Notes: generated by a model from the sequence alone, not told the origin. 64,000 nucleotides of DNA from Hyphomicrobiales bacterium (GCA_013214705.1 JABSRZ010000009.1:1-64000); one strand, 5' to 3'; positions 16,602 to 27,026 are shown, counted from the first letter of the stretch. Program-made: numbers and translations.

Positions 16602-18281
16602 ATGTCCGAAAATAATAAATTCAGTAAACCCAAAAACATGCAATCTGCATTTAAAAATATTTCTGCGGCGGTTAAAGGTTTTTTACCCTCAACTGCCAAA
16701 CGCAGTGAAGCTGTTAAAGCTGAGCGGAAACAAACCATACAAATTTCGGCCACCGCCACAACCACCAGCGACACAACCAACAGCATAATGGCCGGCAACA
16801 AAGTGGGAGGTTCAACTATGAGTGATGAAACTTCTACCAATGCCAATTTATTGGGCGAAGAATTTAGAGCTGCGCGTGAAGAACTTGGTTATAAATTTGA
16901 AGATTTAACCGAGCACACCGGTTTGTCGGCTGATGAAATCGAAGCGTTAGAGCTTGGCGATTATCAAAAAATTGAGCAGCAAGATTATATAGAATATTAC
17001 GTGCATAATTATGCCACTCTGCTGGGGCTAGATTCTGACCTGGCATTAGAGCATTACCAGCAATATATTGTGCCCGAAACCGCGGCTCTACAAACCGGTG
17101 AAGCGGCATCAAAATTTGACATTCATGATGAAGACCAATATGAAGACGCGTTTGCTGATGAGGCCAAGAAAACCATAGAGGCGCTCGAAGTTTCAGAGCT
17201 AACCACTTTGGAAAATTATGGCCATGTTGAACCTGAGATAGATTTCTCAGCCAACCGAACGGCAGATTATCCGACTGACACCACACCAGAAATGGGCGAC
17301 TCAGGTTCGGCTTATGTGGTTGGTTCGATTAATGTCAGCAATCTAAACGACAAACAAAAAGCCGCAGCGGCGCGGGCCAATCAGGCAACCACTACAGCCA
17401 ACCCATTAAATTCATTAGATGGCGACAATCAATATTTAGGCCATTCTGCCACTGCTGGCCAAAAGCCATTTCCGTGGTTGCGCATTGTGGCAGCCGCTAT
17501 ATTTGCAGCGGCGCTGGCTGGCTCGATTTATTTTATGGTCACGCTGCAACAATCGGCTGACCCGACCAATTTAGCCAGTGTCGATGTCGCCACAGACGAT
17601 GGCCAGCAAACGCCGCCAGTTATAACCCCGGTGGTGAAGATAATTGGCACATTAGAAACCACAATTATTGCCAAAGGCAATGATGATTTAACCGCCCCGA
17701 CCGCAACAATGGTGCAAAAACCGTTGATTATGCGCAGCCAAACTGCGGTGGCTAAAAACCCCAGTGCCGCAGAAGCCAGCCAAGCCACAACCACTGACGA
17801 AACCGCAGCGCTATCCGGCGCCAGCAGCGCGGTCAAACAAAATGGCGCAACATCTAGCAGTGTTGAGCAATCTGTCGCTACCTCCAGCACTGAGCAAGTG
17901 GCCACAACCAGCATTGCCAAAACTGCCGCCACCACTACAGAGGGTATAGTGGCTGTAAATGCCAGCGATGCCCAATCTCCCTTAGACGCTTTGCCGAACG
18001 ATGAAAGCCAATTTAGCTTACACGCCACCCAAAATAATTGGTTATTGATCGAAGATGATACCTCACAAATATTATTTTCTGGCGAGCTAACGCCGGAAAA
18101 AATATTCACTCTGCCCAAAATTAAAGGCGTTATAATTTCGCTGGGCAATGCTGGCATTATAGACGTCTACCAAGGTAAAACCCTGTTGGGAAAATTGGGC
18201 AAAGATGATGAGTCTCTTGATTTGGCTTCCATTGAAACCCGGCTTAATTTAATTGCCGAAACTGCAAATAATTCTAACTAA
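16602..18281 (+). CDS. RodZ-like membrane protein with N-terminal HTH and C-terminal DUF4115 domain
   Basis: A 559-residue protein. A Xre-like helix-turn-helix (about residues 85-150; LGEEFRAAREELGYKFEDLT, then GLSADEIEALELGDY) is followed by an acidic linker, one transmembrane helix (about 292-313), a low-complexity Thr/Ala/Ser region (about 330-455), and a C-terminal beta domain (about 468-545) like DUF4115. This is the architecture of RodZ, which ties MreB to the envelope during rod-shaped growth. A second in-frame ATG at 16818 (MSDETST) has a strong GGGAGG site seven bases upstream and would give the usual RodZ N-terminus; the outer start at 16602 adds 72 basic residues and has a weak site. 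Which start is used is open. It lies between ptsP and prfA. Confidence 0.8.
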   Translation: MSENNKFSKPKNMQSAFKNISAAVKGFLPSTAKRSEAVKAERKQTIQISATATTTSDTTNSIMAGNKVGGSTMSDETSTNANLLGEEFRAAREELGYKFEDLTEHTGLSADEIEALELGDYQKIEQQDYIEYYVHNYATLLGLDSDLALEHYQQYIVPETAALQTGEAASKFDIHDEDQYEDAFADEAKKTIEALEVSELTTLENYGHVEPEIDFSANRTADYPTDTTPEMGDSGSAYVVGSINVSNLNDKQKAAAARANQATTTANPLNSLDGDNQYLGHSATAGQKPFPWLRIVAAAIFAAALAGSIYFMVTLQQSADPTNLASVDVATDDGQQTPPVITPVVKIIGTLETTIIAKGNDDLTAPTATMVQKPLIMRSQTAVAKNPSAAEASQATTTDETAALSGASSAVKQNGATSSSVEQSVATSSTEQVATTSIAKTAATTTEGIVAVNASDAQSPLDALPNDESQFSLHATQNNWLLIEDDTSQILFSGELTPEKIFTLPKIKGVIISLGNAGIIDVYQGKTLLGKLGKDDESLDLASIETRLNLIAETANNSN

Positions 18282-18337
18282 CTATTTATTTAAATGCGTG
18301 CGTGTCAAACCATCGCAGTGCTGAGTGATGATATATT

Positions 18338-19417
18338 ATGATTAAACAACAAAAAATCGACCAGTTGCTCAACCGTTTTGAGGCCATTGAATCTGAGCTT
18401 TCATCTGGCCCAGACTCTGCTAAATTAATCAGCCTGTCGAAAGAGCATTCAGACCTTGCACCGGTGGTGGAAATGCTGCGCAATATCATAAGCGTCCGCG
18501 ATGAGATTGCCGATTTAAAAGAAATATTAGATGATAAAGAGTCAGACGCTGAAATGCTTGAAATGGCAAAAGATGAAGTTTCTACGCTCGAAAAAATGAT
18601 CCCCAAGCAAGAGCATGACTTGCAAATATTGCTGTTGCCAAAAGACATGGCAGATGAAAAAAATGCCATATTAGAAATTCGGGCCGGCACCGGTGGTGAT
18701 GAAGCGGCTTTATTTGCCGGCGATTTATTTCGCATGTATCAACGCTATGCAGCGCTAAACGGTTGGAAAGTAGAAACCATGTCGGCCAGTGCCTCTGAAC
18801 GCGGCGGGTTTAAAGAAATTATTGCCACGGTTAATGGCAAAGGCGTATTTGCCAAGCTTAAATATGAATCCGGCGTCCACCGGGTGCAGCGGGTGCCGAG
18901 CACCGAGTCTGGCGGGCGGGTGCATACATCTGCCGCCACGGTTGCGGTGCTGCCCGAGGCCGAGGAAGTTGATATAAAAATTGAAGATAAAGATTTGCGG
19001 ATTGATATTTTTCGTGCCTCTGGCCCGGGCGGTCAATCGGTCAATACCACCGATAGTGCCGTACGCATCACCCATTTGCCCAGTGGGACTGTGGTCATTC
19101 AGCAAGATGAAAAAAGCCAACATAAAAACCGTGCCAAAGCCATGATGGTGATGCGCTCACGGGTTTATGAGGCCGAGCGCCAGCGTTTGCATGACATCAG
19201 AGCCGGGGACCGCAAAGAGCAGGTTGGTTCGGGTGACCGCTCAGAACGCATTCGCACTTATAATTTTCCGCAAGGCCGGGTGAGCGATCATCGCATTAAC
19301 TTGACCTTGTATAAATTGGATAAATTAATAGCCGGCGATGGCCTGCATGAGATGGTTGACGCACTGATAAATGACGACCAAGCGCGTAAATTGTCTGCCT
19401 TACAAGAAGAAATATAA
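18338..19417 (+). CDS. prfA: Peptide chain release factor 1
   Basis: A 359-residue class I release factor that terminates translation at UAA and UAG. The catalytic GGQ is at 231-233 in [19 protein letters not shown], and the stop-codon-reading loop contains [15 protein letters not shown] (the PxT tripeptide of RF1, here Pro-Ser-Thr). Length is normal. No strong ribosome binding site is visible before the ATG. The prmC gene, whose product methylates the GGQ glutamine, starts four bases after the stop, so the two are translated together. Confidence 0.97.
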   Translation: MIKQQKIDQLLNRFEAIESELSSGPDSAKLISLSKEHSDLAPVVEMLRNIISVRDEIADLKEILDDKESDAEMLEMAKDEVSTLEKMIPKQEHDLQILLLPKDMADEKNAILEIRAGTGGDEAALFAGDLFRMYQRYAALNGWKVETMSASASERGGFKEIIATVNGKGVFAKLKYESGVHRVQRVPSTESGGRVHTSAATVAVLPEAEEVDIKIEDKDLRIDIFRASGPGGQSVNTTDSAVRITHLPSGTVVIQQDEKSQHKNRAKAMMVMRSRVYEAERQRLHDIRAGDRKEQVGSGDRSERIRTYNFPQGRVSDHRINLTLYKLDKLIAGDGLHEMVDALINDDQARKLSALQEEI

Positions 19418-19421
19418 GCCC

Positions 19422-20342
19422 ATGCAAATTGCGGCCTACCATCGGCAATTGACGCAAAAATTGACTGACATTGGCAACCCAAATGCCGAACTAGATGCGC
19501 GTCTGCTGATTTGCCATGTTTTGAAGTTAGATTTCACTAATTATATATTGCAACAAAATGACCTCATCTGCGCCGCTGACTTAGACAGGTTGGCGACATT
19601 GAGCCAATTGGCTTTATCAGATATGCCGATATCGCGGATATTGCAAAATCGTGAATTTTGGGGGTTAGATTTTATCGTCAATGCGGCGGTGTTAGACCCA
19701 CGTGCCGATAGCGAAGTGATGATAGAGGTATTGCTGCATTTTTTACCGCCATCACACCAAAAATTGCGCATATTAGACCTTGGCACTGGCACGGCTTGTT
19801 TGCTGCTTAGCTTGTTAACCGAATATCCAAACGCCAGCGGTGTGGGGCTAGACGTTTCTAACCAAGCGCTTAAAGTGGCACAAAAAAATGCCGAAAATTT
19901 GGGGTTAAGCCACCGGGCAGAATTCATCCAATCTGACTGGTTTGCAGATATTGGCAAGCAAAAATTCGACATTATATTGTCCAACCCGCCCTATATACCC
20001 AGCCAAGATATTGAAAACCTAGCCAACAATGTGAAATTATTCGACCCGCTTGCGGCTTTAGACGGTGGTCAAGATGGCTTAGACCCTTACCGCATCATTG
20101 CCCAACAAGCGCCGCTTTATATGAATGAAAATGCACTGCTTATTTTTGAAATGGGGCACAATCAGGCCGATGGTTTATTTGTCATATTGCAGCAATATGG
20201 GTTTGATTGTGCAGAATTTGATATGCAAAAATTCACCCCTAAAAACCCCAATGGTCAAATTAGACCGCGTGACGGCTTGGCTTATGATTTGGGGCAAAAC
20301 CCGCGGGTTATAATTGCCAAATATAGAGTTAAGCAAAATTAA
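19422..20342 (+). CDS. prmC: Peptide chain release factor N5-glutamine methyltransferase
   Basis: A 306-residue SAM-dependent methyltransferase that methylates the glutamine of the GGQ motif in RF1 and RF2. An N-terminal helical bundle precedes the Rossmann domain, with motif I ILDLGTGTACLLLSL (about 117-131) and the substrate-binding NPPY at 188-191. The frame is open 17 codons further upstream, inside prfA, but the ATG at 19422 gives the family's normal start and lies four bases after the prfA stop. Co-transcription with prfA is the conserved arrangement. Confidence 0.95.
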   Translation: MQIAAYHRQLTQKLTDIGNPNAELDARLLICHVLKLDFTNYILQQNDLICAADLDRLATLSQLALSDMPISRILQNREFWGLDFIVNAAVLDPRADSEVMIEVLLHFLPPSHQKLRILDLGTGTACLLLSLLTEYPNASGVGLDVSNQALKVAQKNAENLGLSHRAEFIQSDWFADIGKQKFDIILSNPPYIPSQDIENLANNVKLFDPLAALDGGQDGLDPYRIIAQQAPLYMNENALLIFEMGHNQADGLFVILQQYGFDCAEFDMQKFTPKNPNGQIRPRDGLAYDLGQNPRVIIAKYRVKQN

Positions 20343-20345
20343 GCT

Positions 20346-20405
20346 TAAATGCGGCATTTAGCACACAGTTTTGGGGATAAATGCCGTCATATCACCCCGC
20401 ATTTA
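20346..20405 (+). promoter_or_regulatory. Overlapping alternative stems between prmC and the DUF4167 gene
   Basis: TAAATGCGG (20346-20354) can pair with CCGCATTTA (20397-20405), and CGGCATTTA (20352-20360) can pair with TAAATGCCG (20378-20386). The two 9-bp stems share three bases, so they compete in part. There is no U-run after either, so a plain intrinsic terminator is unlikely. This could be an RNA switch, a processing site or a degenerate repeat; function unknown. Confidence 0.4.
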
Positions 20406-20597
20406 TACATTTTCGCCAATTTCTATTGGAATGATCTGAAAATCACTATACAGTTAGGTTGAAATATAGCTGCGTTTGCACAATATTTTTCATCATAACA
20501 TGCTGAACAAGATACCAGTGAATGTATATTTACTAATCATTTGAATTTTTCATGATTAGTCCAATTTATCAAATCTAAATCAAAAAGTGAGATCCTA

Positions 20598-21356
20598 GTG
20601 AGATCCCCAAACGAAAATAATCGCGCTCGACAAAATCAACAGAATAACCGCCGTGGCCGCCATAATAATAACAGCCGACGCTATAACAATAGCAGTGGTG
20701 GTGGTGGTGGTGGTAACAAACCGCAAAATATGTTGACTAGAAATTTCGACAGCAATGGACCTGATGTAAAAATTAGGGGCAATGCCCAAACCATTGCCGA
20801 TAAATATACCTCGATGGCTCAAGATGCCATTTCATCTGGCAGCCGCATAAATGCCGAGAATTATTTTCAACATGCCGAACATTATAAACGCATAGTGGCC
20901 ACCGCCCAAGAATTAGTTGCCGAGCAAAAAGCCGCGCAACAAGCCAAACATGAGGCCCAACAAGCGGCGCATCGTGAGCAGCAAGAAGCCCAACGCGAAC
21001 AGCAAGAAGCCCAACGCGAATTGCGCGAGCAACAAGCGGCTGATGAGCCCAACCAAAACGAACCAAGCCTTAACGCACCAAATCAAGACGCCCCAAGCAT
21101 GCAAAATAATGACAATGCACCAGTGAGCATTTTGGCTGATAGCGGCGAAACCACCGCCCAAATACCGGCCACTGAAGATGACAAACCCAAGCGAACCCGC
21201 CGCCCGAAGCGCAAACCCGTTAAGAGCAGCTCTGAAAAATCAGATGCTTCCGCTGGCAGCCAAACCGCCGCCCTCACCGAAGCCTTAGCACCAGATAGCC
21301 CAGAACCAGATAGCCAAGCGCCATCTAAACAAGCTTCCCCGGCCGAAGAGACTTGA
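20598..21356 (+). CDS. DUF4167 domain-containing protein
   Basis: A 252-residue protein of unknown biochemical role found next to prmC in many Alphaproteobacteria. The start is GTG (20598), in a tandem GTGAGATCC sequence. The N-terminus is Arg/Asn-rich (NRRGRHNNNSRRYNN), suggesting nucleic-acid contact, and is followed by a (GGT)6 run encoding six glycines (20697-20714). The conserved DUF4167 core is the segment KIRGNAQTIADKYTSMAQDA onward (about 54-100). Next comes a Gln/Glu/Ala-rich predicted coiled coil containing a perfect 21-bp tandem duplication (20979-20999 and 21000-21020), then a disordered acidic/basic tail. It is followed 50 bp on by ppa. Confidence 0.85.
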   Translation: MRSPNENNRARQNQQNNRRGRHNNNSRRYNNSSGGGGGGNKPQNMLTRNFDSNGPDVKIRGNAQTIADKYTSMAQDAISSGSRINAENYFQHAEHYKRIVATAQELVAEQKAAQQAKHEAQQAAHREQQEAQREQQEAQRELREQQAADEPNQNEPSLNAPNQDAPSMQNNDNAPVSILADSGETTAQIPATEDDKPKRTRRPKRKPVKSSSEKSDASAGSQTAALTEALAPDSPEPDSQAPSKQASPAEET

Positions 21357-21406
21357 TAATTTATTCATCATCTTAATGACAACTTACCCACATAAAGAGA
21401 CCTAAC

Positions 21407-21925
21407 ATGGACGAAAGTAAGATTCCTGCTGGCAAAGATGTGCCAAACGACATTAATGTCATCATCGAAATACCTCAAGGCAGCTCGATTAAATATGAGG
21501 TGGACAAAGCCTCTGGCGCCATATTTGTCGATCGGTTTTTGTTCACTCCGATGTATTACCCGTGCAATTATGGCTATATTCCGGCCACACTTTCTGACGA
21601 TGGTGACCCGGTCGATGTACTGGTTATATCGCCGCAACCGGTTGTGCCTGGCAGCGTCATCCGCGCCCGTCCCATTGGTGTATTTTTGATGGAAGATGAA
21701 AGTGGTGGTGATGAAAAAATCATCGCTGTGCCACATGACAAAGTGACAACCGAATTTACCAACGTAAATTCATTGGACGATTTGCCCAAGTTAACTGTCG
21801 ATAAAATTCAACATTTCTTTGAACGATATAAAGACCTAGAACCCGGTAAATGGGTTAAAGTGGTTGGGTTTGAAGGGGCTGATGTGGCGCGCCAAAAAAT
21901 TATCGAAGGTTTTGACCGCGCTTAA
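21407..21925 (+). CDS. ppa: Inorganic pyrophosphatase
   Basis: A 172-residue family I soluble pyrophosphatase that hydrolyses PPi to drive biosynthesis. The metal-binding signature DDGDPVD is at 64-70; also conserved are KYE (29-31), YPCNYGYIP and the [11 protein letters not shown] region. Cytoplasmic, hexameric in studied relatives. An AAGAGA site precedes the ATG. A strong intrinsic terminator follows (21965-22004), so it ends the transcript before the convergent malic enzyme gene. Confidence 0.97.
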   Translation: MDESKIPAGKDVPNDINVIIEIPQGSSIKYEVDKASGAIFVDRFLFTPMYYPCNYGYIPATLSDDGDPVDVLVISPQPVVPGSVIRARPIGVFLMEDESGGDEKIIAVPHDKVTTEFTNVNSLDDLPKLTVDKIQHFFERYKDLEPGKWVKVVGFEGADVARQKIIEGFDRA

Positions 21926-21964
21926 GCTAAGCCATAGTTAAATTATAGCCGCATATACAAATAG

Positions 21965-22004
21965 GCCAGCGTCATACATTTATTATGACACTGGCTTTTT
22001 TTTT
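21965..22004 (+). terminator. Rho-independent terminator after ppa
   Basis: A 12-bp stem (GCCAGCGTCATA with TATGACACTGGC, one C/A mismatch), a 7-nt loop and a run of nine T on the + strand. It sits between the convergent ppa and malic enzyme genes. Confidence 0.9.
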
Positions 22005-22024
22005 GATTCCAAGCAAACTACCGA

Positions 22025-24295
22025 TTAGCTCTTGGCTATTTGGGCATCGACCACACTTAAAGCCGTCAAATTCATCAACCCACGTGACGTCACAGTGTCA
22101 GTTACAATATGCACCGGTTGTTTCATACCCAATAATATCGGCCCTACATTCAGCCCATTGCCAAGTGATTTAAGCAAATTAAAGCATGAGTTAGCTGCGT
22201 CTAAACTAGGGAATACCAACAGGTTTGCCCGGCCGGTTAAACGCGAGTCCGGAAATAAGTTCGCCCTAATTTCGGGGTCCATCGCCGCGTCAGCATGCAT
22301 CTCGCCATCCACTTCAAGCTCGGGCGCAATTTGGTTTAAAACCTCCACCGCTTTGCGCATCTTAACTGCAGATTTTGTCGGCGCATTGCCAAAATTACTA
22401 TGGCTAACCAGAGCTATTTTAGGCGTTATACCAAAACGTTGTAGCTCTTCTGCCGCCATTAATGTTGTCTCCACAATTTCATCTATTGTCGGGTCTGGTG
22501 TCACATAGGTATCGCAGAAAAATAGCGCGCCTGAATCTAGCACTAAACCACTCATTGCCGACACTTGTTTTACATTTTCGCGTTTGCCAATAATGCTCAA
22601 TACATATTTTAAATGCCAAAAATATTCGCCATATGAACCGCATATCATGGTATCCACTTCGCCACGTTTTAACATTATGGCGGCAATGGCCGTGCTATTT
22701 GTGCGGATAATGGTGCGCGCTTCAGCTGGGGTAATGCCATCACGCTTCATTATATTGTGAAATTCTTTCCAATAATCGACATAACGTTCGTCATTTTCGG
22801 GGTTACAAATTTCGAAATCTTCATGCGGGCGAATGTGCAAGCCCAGCTGTTCGCAGCGGTTGGCAATCACATCTGGCCGGCCAATTAATATTGGTATGGC
22901 AATGCCTTCATCTATCACCGTTTGCACAGTGCGCAATACGCGTCTATCTTCACCCTCGGCATAAACAATGCGTTTGGGTGCGGTTTTGGCTTTGTCCAAA
23001 ACTGGTTTCATCAGCATTTGCGAGCGGTAAACAAATTGTTCGAGTTGGTTTTTATAGGCGTCAAAATCTTCTATCGGCCGGGTGGCAACGCCACTATCCA
23101 TAGCCGCTTTGGCCACGGCTGGGGCAATTTCTACCAATAAACGTTGGTCAAATGGCTTGGGGATGACATATTCGCGCCCAAAAGTTAGCCGCTCACCTCT
23201 ATAGGCATTGGCCACCACTTCTGAAGCCTCCACCATGGCCAAATCGGCAATGGCAACCACGCAGGCGCGTTTCATTTCTTCATTAATGGTGGTTGCGCCA
23301 ACATCCAATGCGCCCCTAAAAATAAACGGGAAGCACAATACGTTATTCACCTGATTGGCCGAATCACTCCGGCCAGTGGCGATGATGGCATCTGGCCGGG
23401 CCGCCAGCGCAACTTCTGGCATAATTTCCGGTGTTGGGTTTGCCAGCGCCAAAATAATCGGGTCACGCGCCATTGGTTTTATCATTTCTGCCGATAGTAA
23501 ATTAGGCGCAGACAGGCCTAAAAATATATCCGCACCGACCAAAGCGTCATTCAGTTCGATTTTTATATCTTGCGCGAAGGCCATTTTTTGCGGCGATGCC
23601 GAATTATGACCGGTATGGATGTGGCCGCTATGGTCGTATAAATATATATTTTTTTTCTGAGCGCCAAGGGTCAGCAACAAGTTAAGACAAGCAATACCGG
23701 CAGCACCGCCACCAGTGGTGACTATTTTCACATCTTCGATATTCTTTTTCACCAGCCGCAAAGCGTTAAACACCGCCGCGCCCGCCACAATGGCCGTGCC
23801 ATGTTGGTCATCATGAAAAACCGGAATATTCATCCGTTCTCTTAAGTCTGTTTCAACTTCAAAACACTCTGGCGCTTTGATGTCTTCTAGGTTAATGGCG
23901 CCAAAAGTTGGTTCTAACGACGCGATGATGTCGGCTAATTTTTTAGGGTCGGTTTCGTCAATCTCAATGTCAAAAACATCAATATCTGCGAATTTTTTAA
24001 ACAATACCGCCTTGCCCTCCATAACGGGTTTTGATGCCAATGGCCCAATATTGCCCAAGCCCAAAACCGCTGTGCCGTTGGTGATCACGCCGACCAAATT
24101 GCCTTTTATGGTATAATCACGTACAGTTTGAGGGTCATCAACAATCTCTAAACAAGCCTCGGCCACACCCGGCGAATAAGCCAAAGATAAATCCTGCGCG
24201 TTGCCCAGCGGTTTGGTGGCCGTGATGGTCAATTTTCCGGGGCGGGGGTATTTATGATAATGCAAAGCGCGTTTTTTTAGATTTTCATCAGACAT
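22025..24295 (-). CDS. maeB: NADP-dependent malic enzyme with phosphotransacetylase-like C-terminal domain
   Basis: A 756-residue multimodular malic enzyme of the MaeB/TME type, converting malate to pyruvate and CO2 with reduction of NADP. The malic domain occupies about residues 1-425: [56 protein letters not shown], and the Rossmann GGGAAGIA. The C-terminal half (about 430-756; [17 protein letters not shown] and later SDALDAAN-like blocks) resembles phosphate acetyltransferase but is regulatory in characterised members, responding to acetyl-CoA. An AAGG site lies eight bases before the ATG. It is monocistronic and convergent with ppa. Confidence 0.95.
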   Translation of the reverse strand: MSDENLKKRALHYHKYPRPGKLTITATKPLGNAQDLSLAYSPGVAEACLEIVDDPQTVRDYTIKGNLVGVITNGTAVLGLGNIGPLASKPVMEGKAVLFKKFADIDVFDIEIDETDPKKLADIIASLEPTFGAINLEDIKAPECFEVETDLRERMNIPVFHDDQHGTAIVAGAAVFNALRLVKKNIEDVKIVTTGGGAAGIACLNLLLTLGAQKKNIYLYDHSGHIHTGHNSASPQKMAFAQDIKIELNDALVGADIFLGLSAPNLLSAEMIKPMARDPIILALANPTPEIMPEVALAARPDAIIATGRSDSANQVNNVLCFPFIFRGALDVGATTINEEMKRACVVAIADLAMVEASEVVANAYRGERLTFGREYVIPKPFDQRLLVEIAPAVAKAAMDSGVATRPIEDFDAYKNQLEQFVYRSQMLMKPVLDKAKTAPKRIVYAEGEDRRVLRTVQTVIDEGIAIPILIGRPDVIANRCEQLGLHIRPHEDFEICNPENDERYVDYWKEFHNIMKRDGITPAEARTIIRTNSTAIAAIMLKRGEVDTMICGSYGEYFWHLKYVLSIIGKRENVKQVSAMSGLVLDSGALFFCDTYVTPDPTIDEIVETTLMAAEELQRFGITPKIALVSHSNFGNAPTKSAVKMRKAVEVLNQIAPELEVDGEMHADAAMDPEIRANLFPDSRLTGRANLLVFPSLDAANSCFNLLKSLGNGLNVGPILLGMKQPVHIVTDTVTSRGLMNLTALSVVDAQIAKS

Positions 24296-24543
24296 TCAAT
24301 TGACCTTAATAATTAGTGGCTTAATAATTGAGCCTAATTCACTCGCTTCATATGTAAAGCCTTTTTTGGCTTAAGCTTGGCAATATACCGGAGCTATTAT
24401 AACATTTGGCTGGCTTTAACCGACTTTATCGCCATTAAAGGCGGCTCTCGTTTACCAAAACCAACAAAAATTAAGCCACGCCCTTGCGTTAGCGGATATT
24501 TCGCTTATATCTACTATGAAACCAACAGATTGAGGCTTAAAAT

Positions 24544-24828
24544 ATGCTTGCGTTATATAATTTATTCGGAACCGTTATTGACATCGTACTTTTTGTGCTC
24601 ATTGCCAATGCGATTATTTCTTGGCTTATGGCTTTCGGCATCATTAACATGGAAAACAAATTTGTCGGCACCATATATTCTATTTTGCAACGCTTTACCG
24701 AGCCGATGTTGCGCCCCATCCGCAAGCTTATCCCCAATTTGGGTGGCTTGGATATTTCGCCCATCGTGTTGATATTGGCTTTATTCTTCCTGCGCGATTT
24801 GGTCTATCAATATCGTCTTTTTGGCTAA
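24544..24828 (+). CDS. YggT family membrane protein
   Basis: A 94-residue integral membrane protein with two hydrophobic helices around the conserved family loop QRFTEPMLRPIRKLIPNLGG (about 48-67). YggT proteins are linked to membrane or osmotic functions and often lie near division or pyrroline-carboxylate reductase genes; the molecular role is not established. A TGAGG site precedes the ATG. folD follows 33 bp later in the same direction, so the two may be co-transcribed. Confidence 0.9.
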   Translation: MLALYNLFGTVIDIVLFVLIANAIISWLMAFGIINMENKFVGTIYSILQRFTEPMLRPIRKLIPNLGGLDISPIVLILALFFLRDLVYQYRLFG

Positions 24829-24861
24829 AATAGTTTAAATAAATACTGAGTATGCTTTCAT

Positions 24862-25752
24862 ATGACGCCACATATTGCCAAAAAGATAGACGGCCGCGCC
24901 ATTGCCCAAAAACTGCGCAATAATTTAGCCCAAAGTGTGGCAAAAATTAAAGCTGAAACCGGCAAAACACCCACTCTGGCGGTGGTATTGGTGGGGCAGG
25001 ACCCGGCGTCTGAAGTTTATGTGCGCATGAAACGCAAACAAACTCAAGAAATAGGCATGACCTCGATAGAGCATAAACTGCCAGCTGACACCAGCCAACA
25101 AGCTGTGCTGGATTTGGTAAAAACCTTAAATGACGATGACGATGTGAACGGCATATTGGTACAGTTTCCGGTGCCAGACCACATTAGCCAACAAAAAATT
25201 ATCGAACTTATATCGCCTGAAAAAGATGTCGATGGCTTACACCCGTTAAATGCTGGCAAGCTTGCCGCTGGGGTTGAGGCTTTGGTATCTTGCACCCCGA
25301 TGGGTTGCGTGCTGTTGGCCAAAGACCAATTGGGCGACTTAACGGGTTTAAATGCGGTTATCATTGGCCGCTCAAACCTTGTCGGCAAACCAGTTGCACA
25401 ATTATTATTAAAACAAAACGCCACCGTCACCATTTGCCATTCGCGCAGCAAAGACATTGCCAAAATATGCGCCAATGCCGATTTGCTGATCGCCGCAGTT
25501 GGCCGCCCCAATATGGTAAAAGCCGATTGGGTCAAACCAGGCGCGTGTGTTATAGATGTCGGCATAAACCGCATTGCCCAAGCTGGCAAAAAAGACAGGT
25601 TGGTTGGTGATGTTGATGCAGCAGAGGTGAGCCAAGTGGCCGGCAGCCTAAGCCCTGTGCCGGGTGGCGTCGGGCCGATGACCATTGCCTGCTTATTGCG
25701 CAATACATTGCAGGCTTTTTGCGCCCAAAATAACCTTGAAATGAAATTATAA
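24862..25752 (+). CDS. folD: Bifunctional methylenetetrahydrofolate dehydrogenase / methenyltetrahydrofolate cyclohydrolase
   Basis: A 296-residue FolD that interconverts 5,10-methylene-, methenyl- and 10-formyl-THF with NADP. The active-site Tyr53 and Lys57 are in SEVYVRMKRKQ. QFPVPDH, PEKDVDGLHPLNAG, GRSNLVGKPVAQLLL (NADP-binding) and PGGVGPMT complete the signature set. Length is normal. The ribosome binding site is weak. It is convergent with the SDR gene. Its product 10-formyl-THF feeds PurH, also encoded in this window (42242-43834). Confidence 0.97.
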   Translation: MTPHIAKKIDGRAIAQKLRNNLAQSVAKIKAETGKTPTLAVVLVGQDPASEVYVRMKRKQTQEIGMTSIEHKLPADTSQQAVLDLVKTLNDDDDVNGILVQFPVPDHISQQKIIELISPEKDVDGLHPLNAGKLAAGVEALVSCTPMGCVLLAKDQLGDLTGLNAVIIGRSNLVGKPVAQLLLKQNATVTICHSRSKDIAKICANADLLIAAVGRPNMVKADWVKPGACVIDVGINRIAQAGKKDRLVGDVDAAEVSQVAGSLSPVPGGVGPMTIACLLRNTLQAFCAQNNLEMKL

Positions 25753-25782
25753 ATATATTTGCAAATTATCAAACTGGTGTCA

Positions 25783-26562
25783 CTAAGTGGCCATCATAAA
25801 TTTGCCCATAATTTTAGCCAATAATCCACGTGGCATTAGCCGGGTGAATATCGGTATAATTTTATTAACGCCGCCGGTAATCACTATGGTTTTGCCGCGC
25901 ATATAGCCGTTAAAACCCAATATTGCCACTTGTTGAGCGCTCATCATCGCCGAATTTTCTAACATTTCTGAGCGTTGGTATTTTGCACGTTTGCCAAATT
26001 CAGTTTTGGTCGAGCCCGGGCAAAGCGCGCATATTTTAACCTCCAAATCCTGACATTCCACGGCCAATGCCTCGGTAAATGACAACACATAGGCCTTGCT
26101 CGCGCCATAAACCGCCATATAGGGTGTCGGCAGAAATGACAAAACTGACGCCACATTTAGCACCCCACCCTTATGCTTAATCACCTGATCTAGCATTAAC
26201 CTAGTTAGCTCGGTCAATGACCTTACATTGAGGTCGAGCATATTTAATTGTTCTTCCGTCGAGAGTTTTTGCACCGCATCATTTAAGCCAAAACCGGCAT
26301 TATTGACCAGATGTTTCACCTCTAATTTCTCATCGCCTAAAAATGTTAGTAATGTTTTTGCAGCATCTATTGCCGATAAATCAAGCGCCAAGACCGCCAC
26401 TTCTACCTTATATTGTGCGCGCAATTTGGCCGCCACAGTTTCGAGCTTGTCGCCGCTGCGTGCCACCAATAATAGATTTTCACCTTGGTTGGCAAATTGC
26501 TGGGCTAATTCTGCCCCAATGCCACCTGATGCGCCGGTGATAAGCGTAATTAATTGGCTCAC
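25783..26562 (-). CDS. Short-chain dehydrogenase/reductase
   Basis: A 259-residue classical SDR with TGASGGIG (9-16, cofactor binding), NNAG (87-90) and the catalytic YGASK (Tyr152, Lys156). The C-terminal piece with PRGLLAKIMGKF resembles YqjQ/DltE-type SDRs of unknown substrate. Its start overlaps the stop of the TerB-like gene by 4 bp (ATGA), so it is translated after it in one operon that probably begins at the mitofilin or hemC end. Substrate unknown. Confidence 0.88.
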   Translation of the reverse strand: MSQLITLITGASGGIGAELAQQFANQGENLLLVARSGDKLETVAAKLRAQYKVEVAVLALDLSAIDAAKTLLTFLGDEKLEVKHLVNNAGFGLNDAVQKLSTEEQLNMLDLNVRSLTELTRLMLDQVIKHKGGVLNVASVLSFLPTPYMAVYGASKAYVLSFTEALAVECQDLEVKICALCPGSTKTEFGKRAKYQRSEMLENSAMMSAQQVAILGFNGYMRGKTIVITGGVNKIIPIFTRLMPRGLLAKIMGKFMMAT

Positions 26563-27017
26563 ATGCTTGCCCTCACAATTTCTCGAAGCGCGATGCGGTC
26601 ATTGGTCGAAACCCCTAACAATTCGGACACCCGCCAAACTAAATTATCTTCAAACGGGGTAATCTCATTGTCAGCTAGCACTATTTTCCACAATAATTTT
26701 ACGATTTCTTTGCGGCCATCATTGTCCAACTGCTCATTTAGTTTTTTGGTAAACTGATACAGGTCAATAGCTTCGCGCTCGGCTATGTCGGCATCTTTAA
26801 CCAATAATGTCGCATCATCTTCGGATATATCGAAATATTTTTGAATTTGCCGATGCATAACTTTGGCTTCTTCGGGGCTATAAAACCCATCTATGCGCGC
26901 CGCATGTACCATTAAGGCCACCGCAGAAAGTTTAAAATCATCGTCATTTAAATCGGCACCACTTAGTTTTGGGCCGGTAATTTTTTCGGCAAATGCCTTA
27001 AGTTTATTCCACATCAT
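26559..27017 (-). CDS. TerB-like (tellurite resistance TerB family) protein
   Basis: A 152-residue all-helical acidic protein of the TerB/co-chaperone DjlA N-terminal family; the region AVALMVHAARIDGFYSPEEA (about 32-51) and the second repeat ILWKIVLADNEITPFEDNL-like block match the duplicated metal-binding helical unit. Role in Alphaproteobacteria is unknown. GAGG is two bases from the outer ATG (27017) and five from the second (27014), so the latter may be the true start. It sits in a - strand block with the HemY-like and mitofilin genes, a conserved neighbourhood in the class. Confidence 0.82.
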   Translation of the reverse strand: MMWNKLKAFAEKITGPKLSGADLNDDDFKLSAVALMVHAARIDGFYSPEEAKVMHRQIQKYFDISEDDATLLVKDADIAEREAIDLYQFTKKLNEQLDNDGRKEIVKLLWKIVLADNEITPFEDNLVWRVSELLGVSTNDRIALREIVRASM

Positions 27018-27026
27018 AACCTCACT

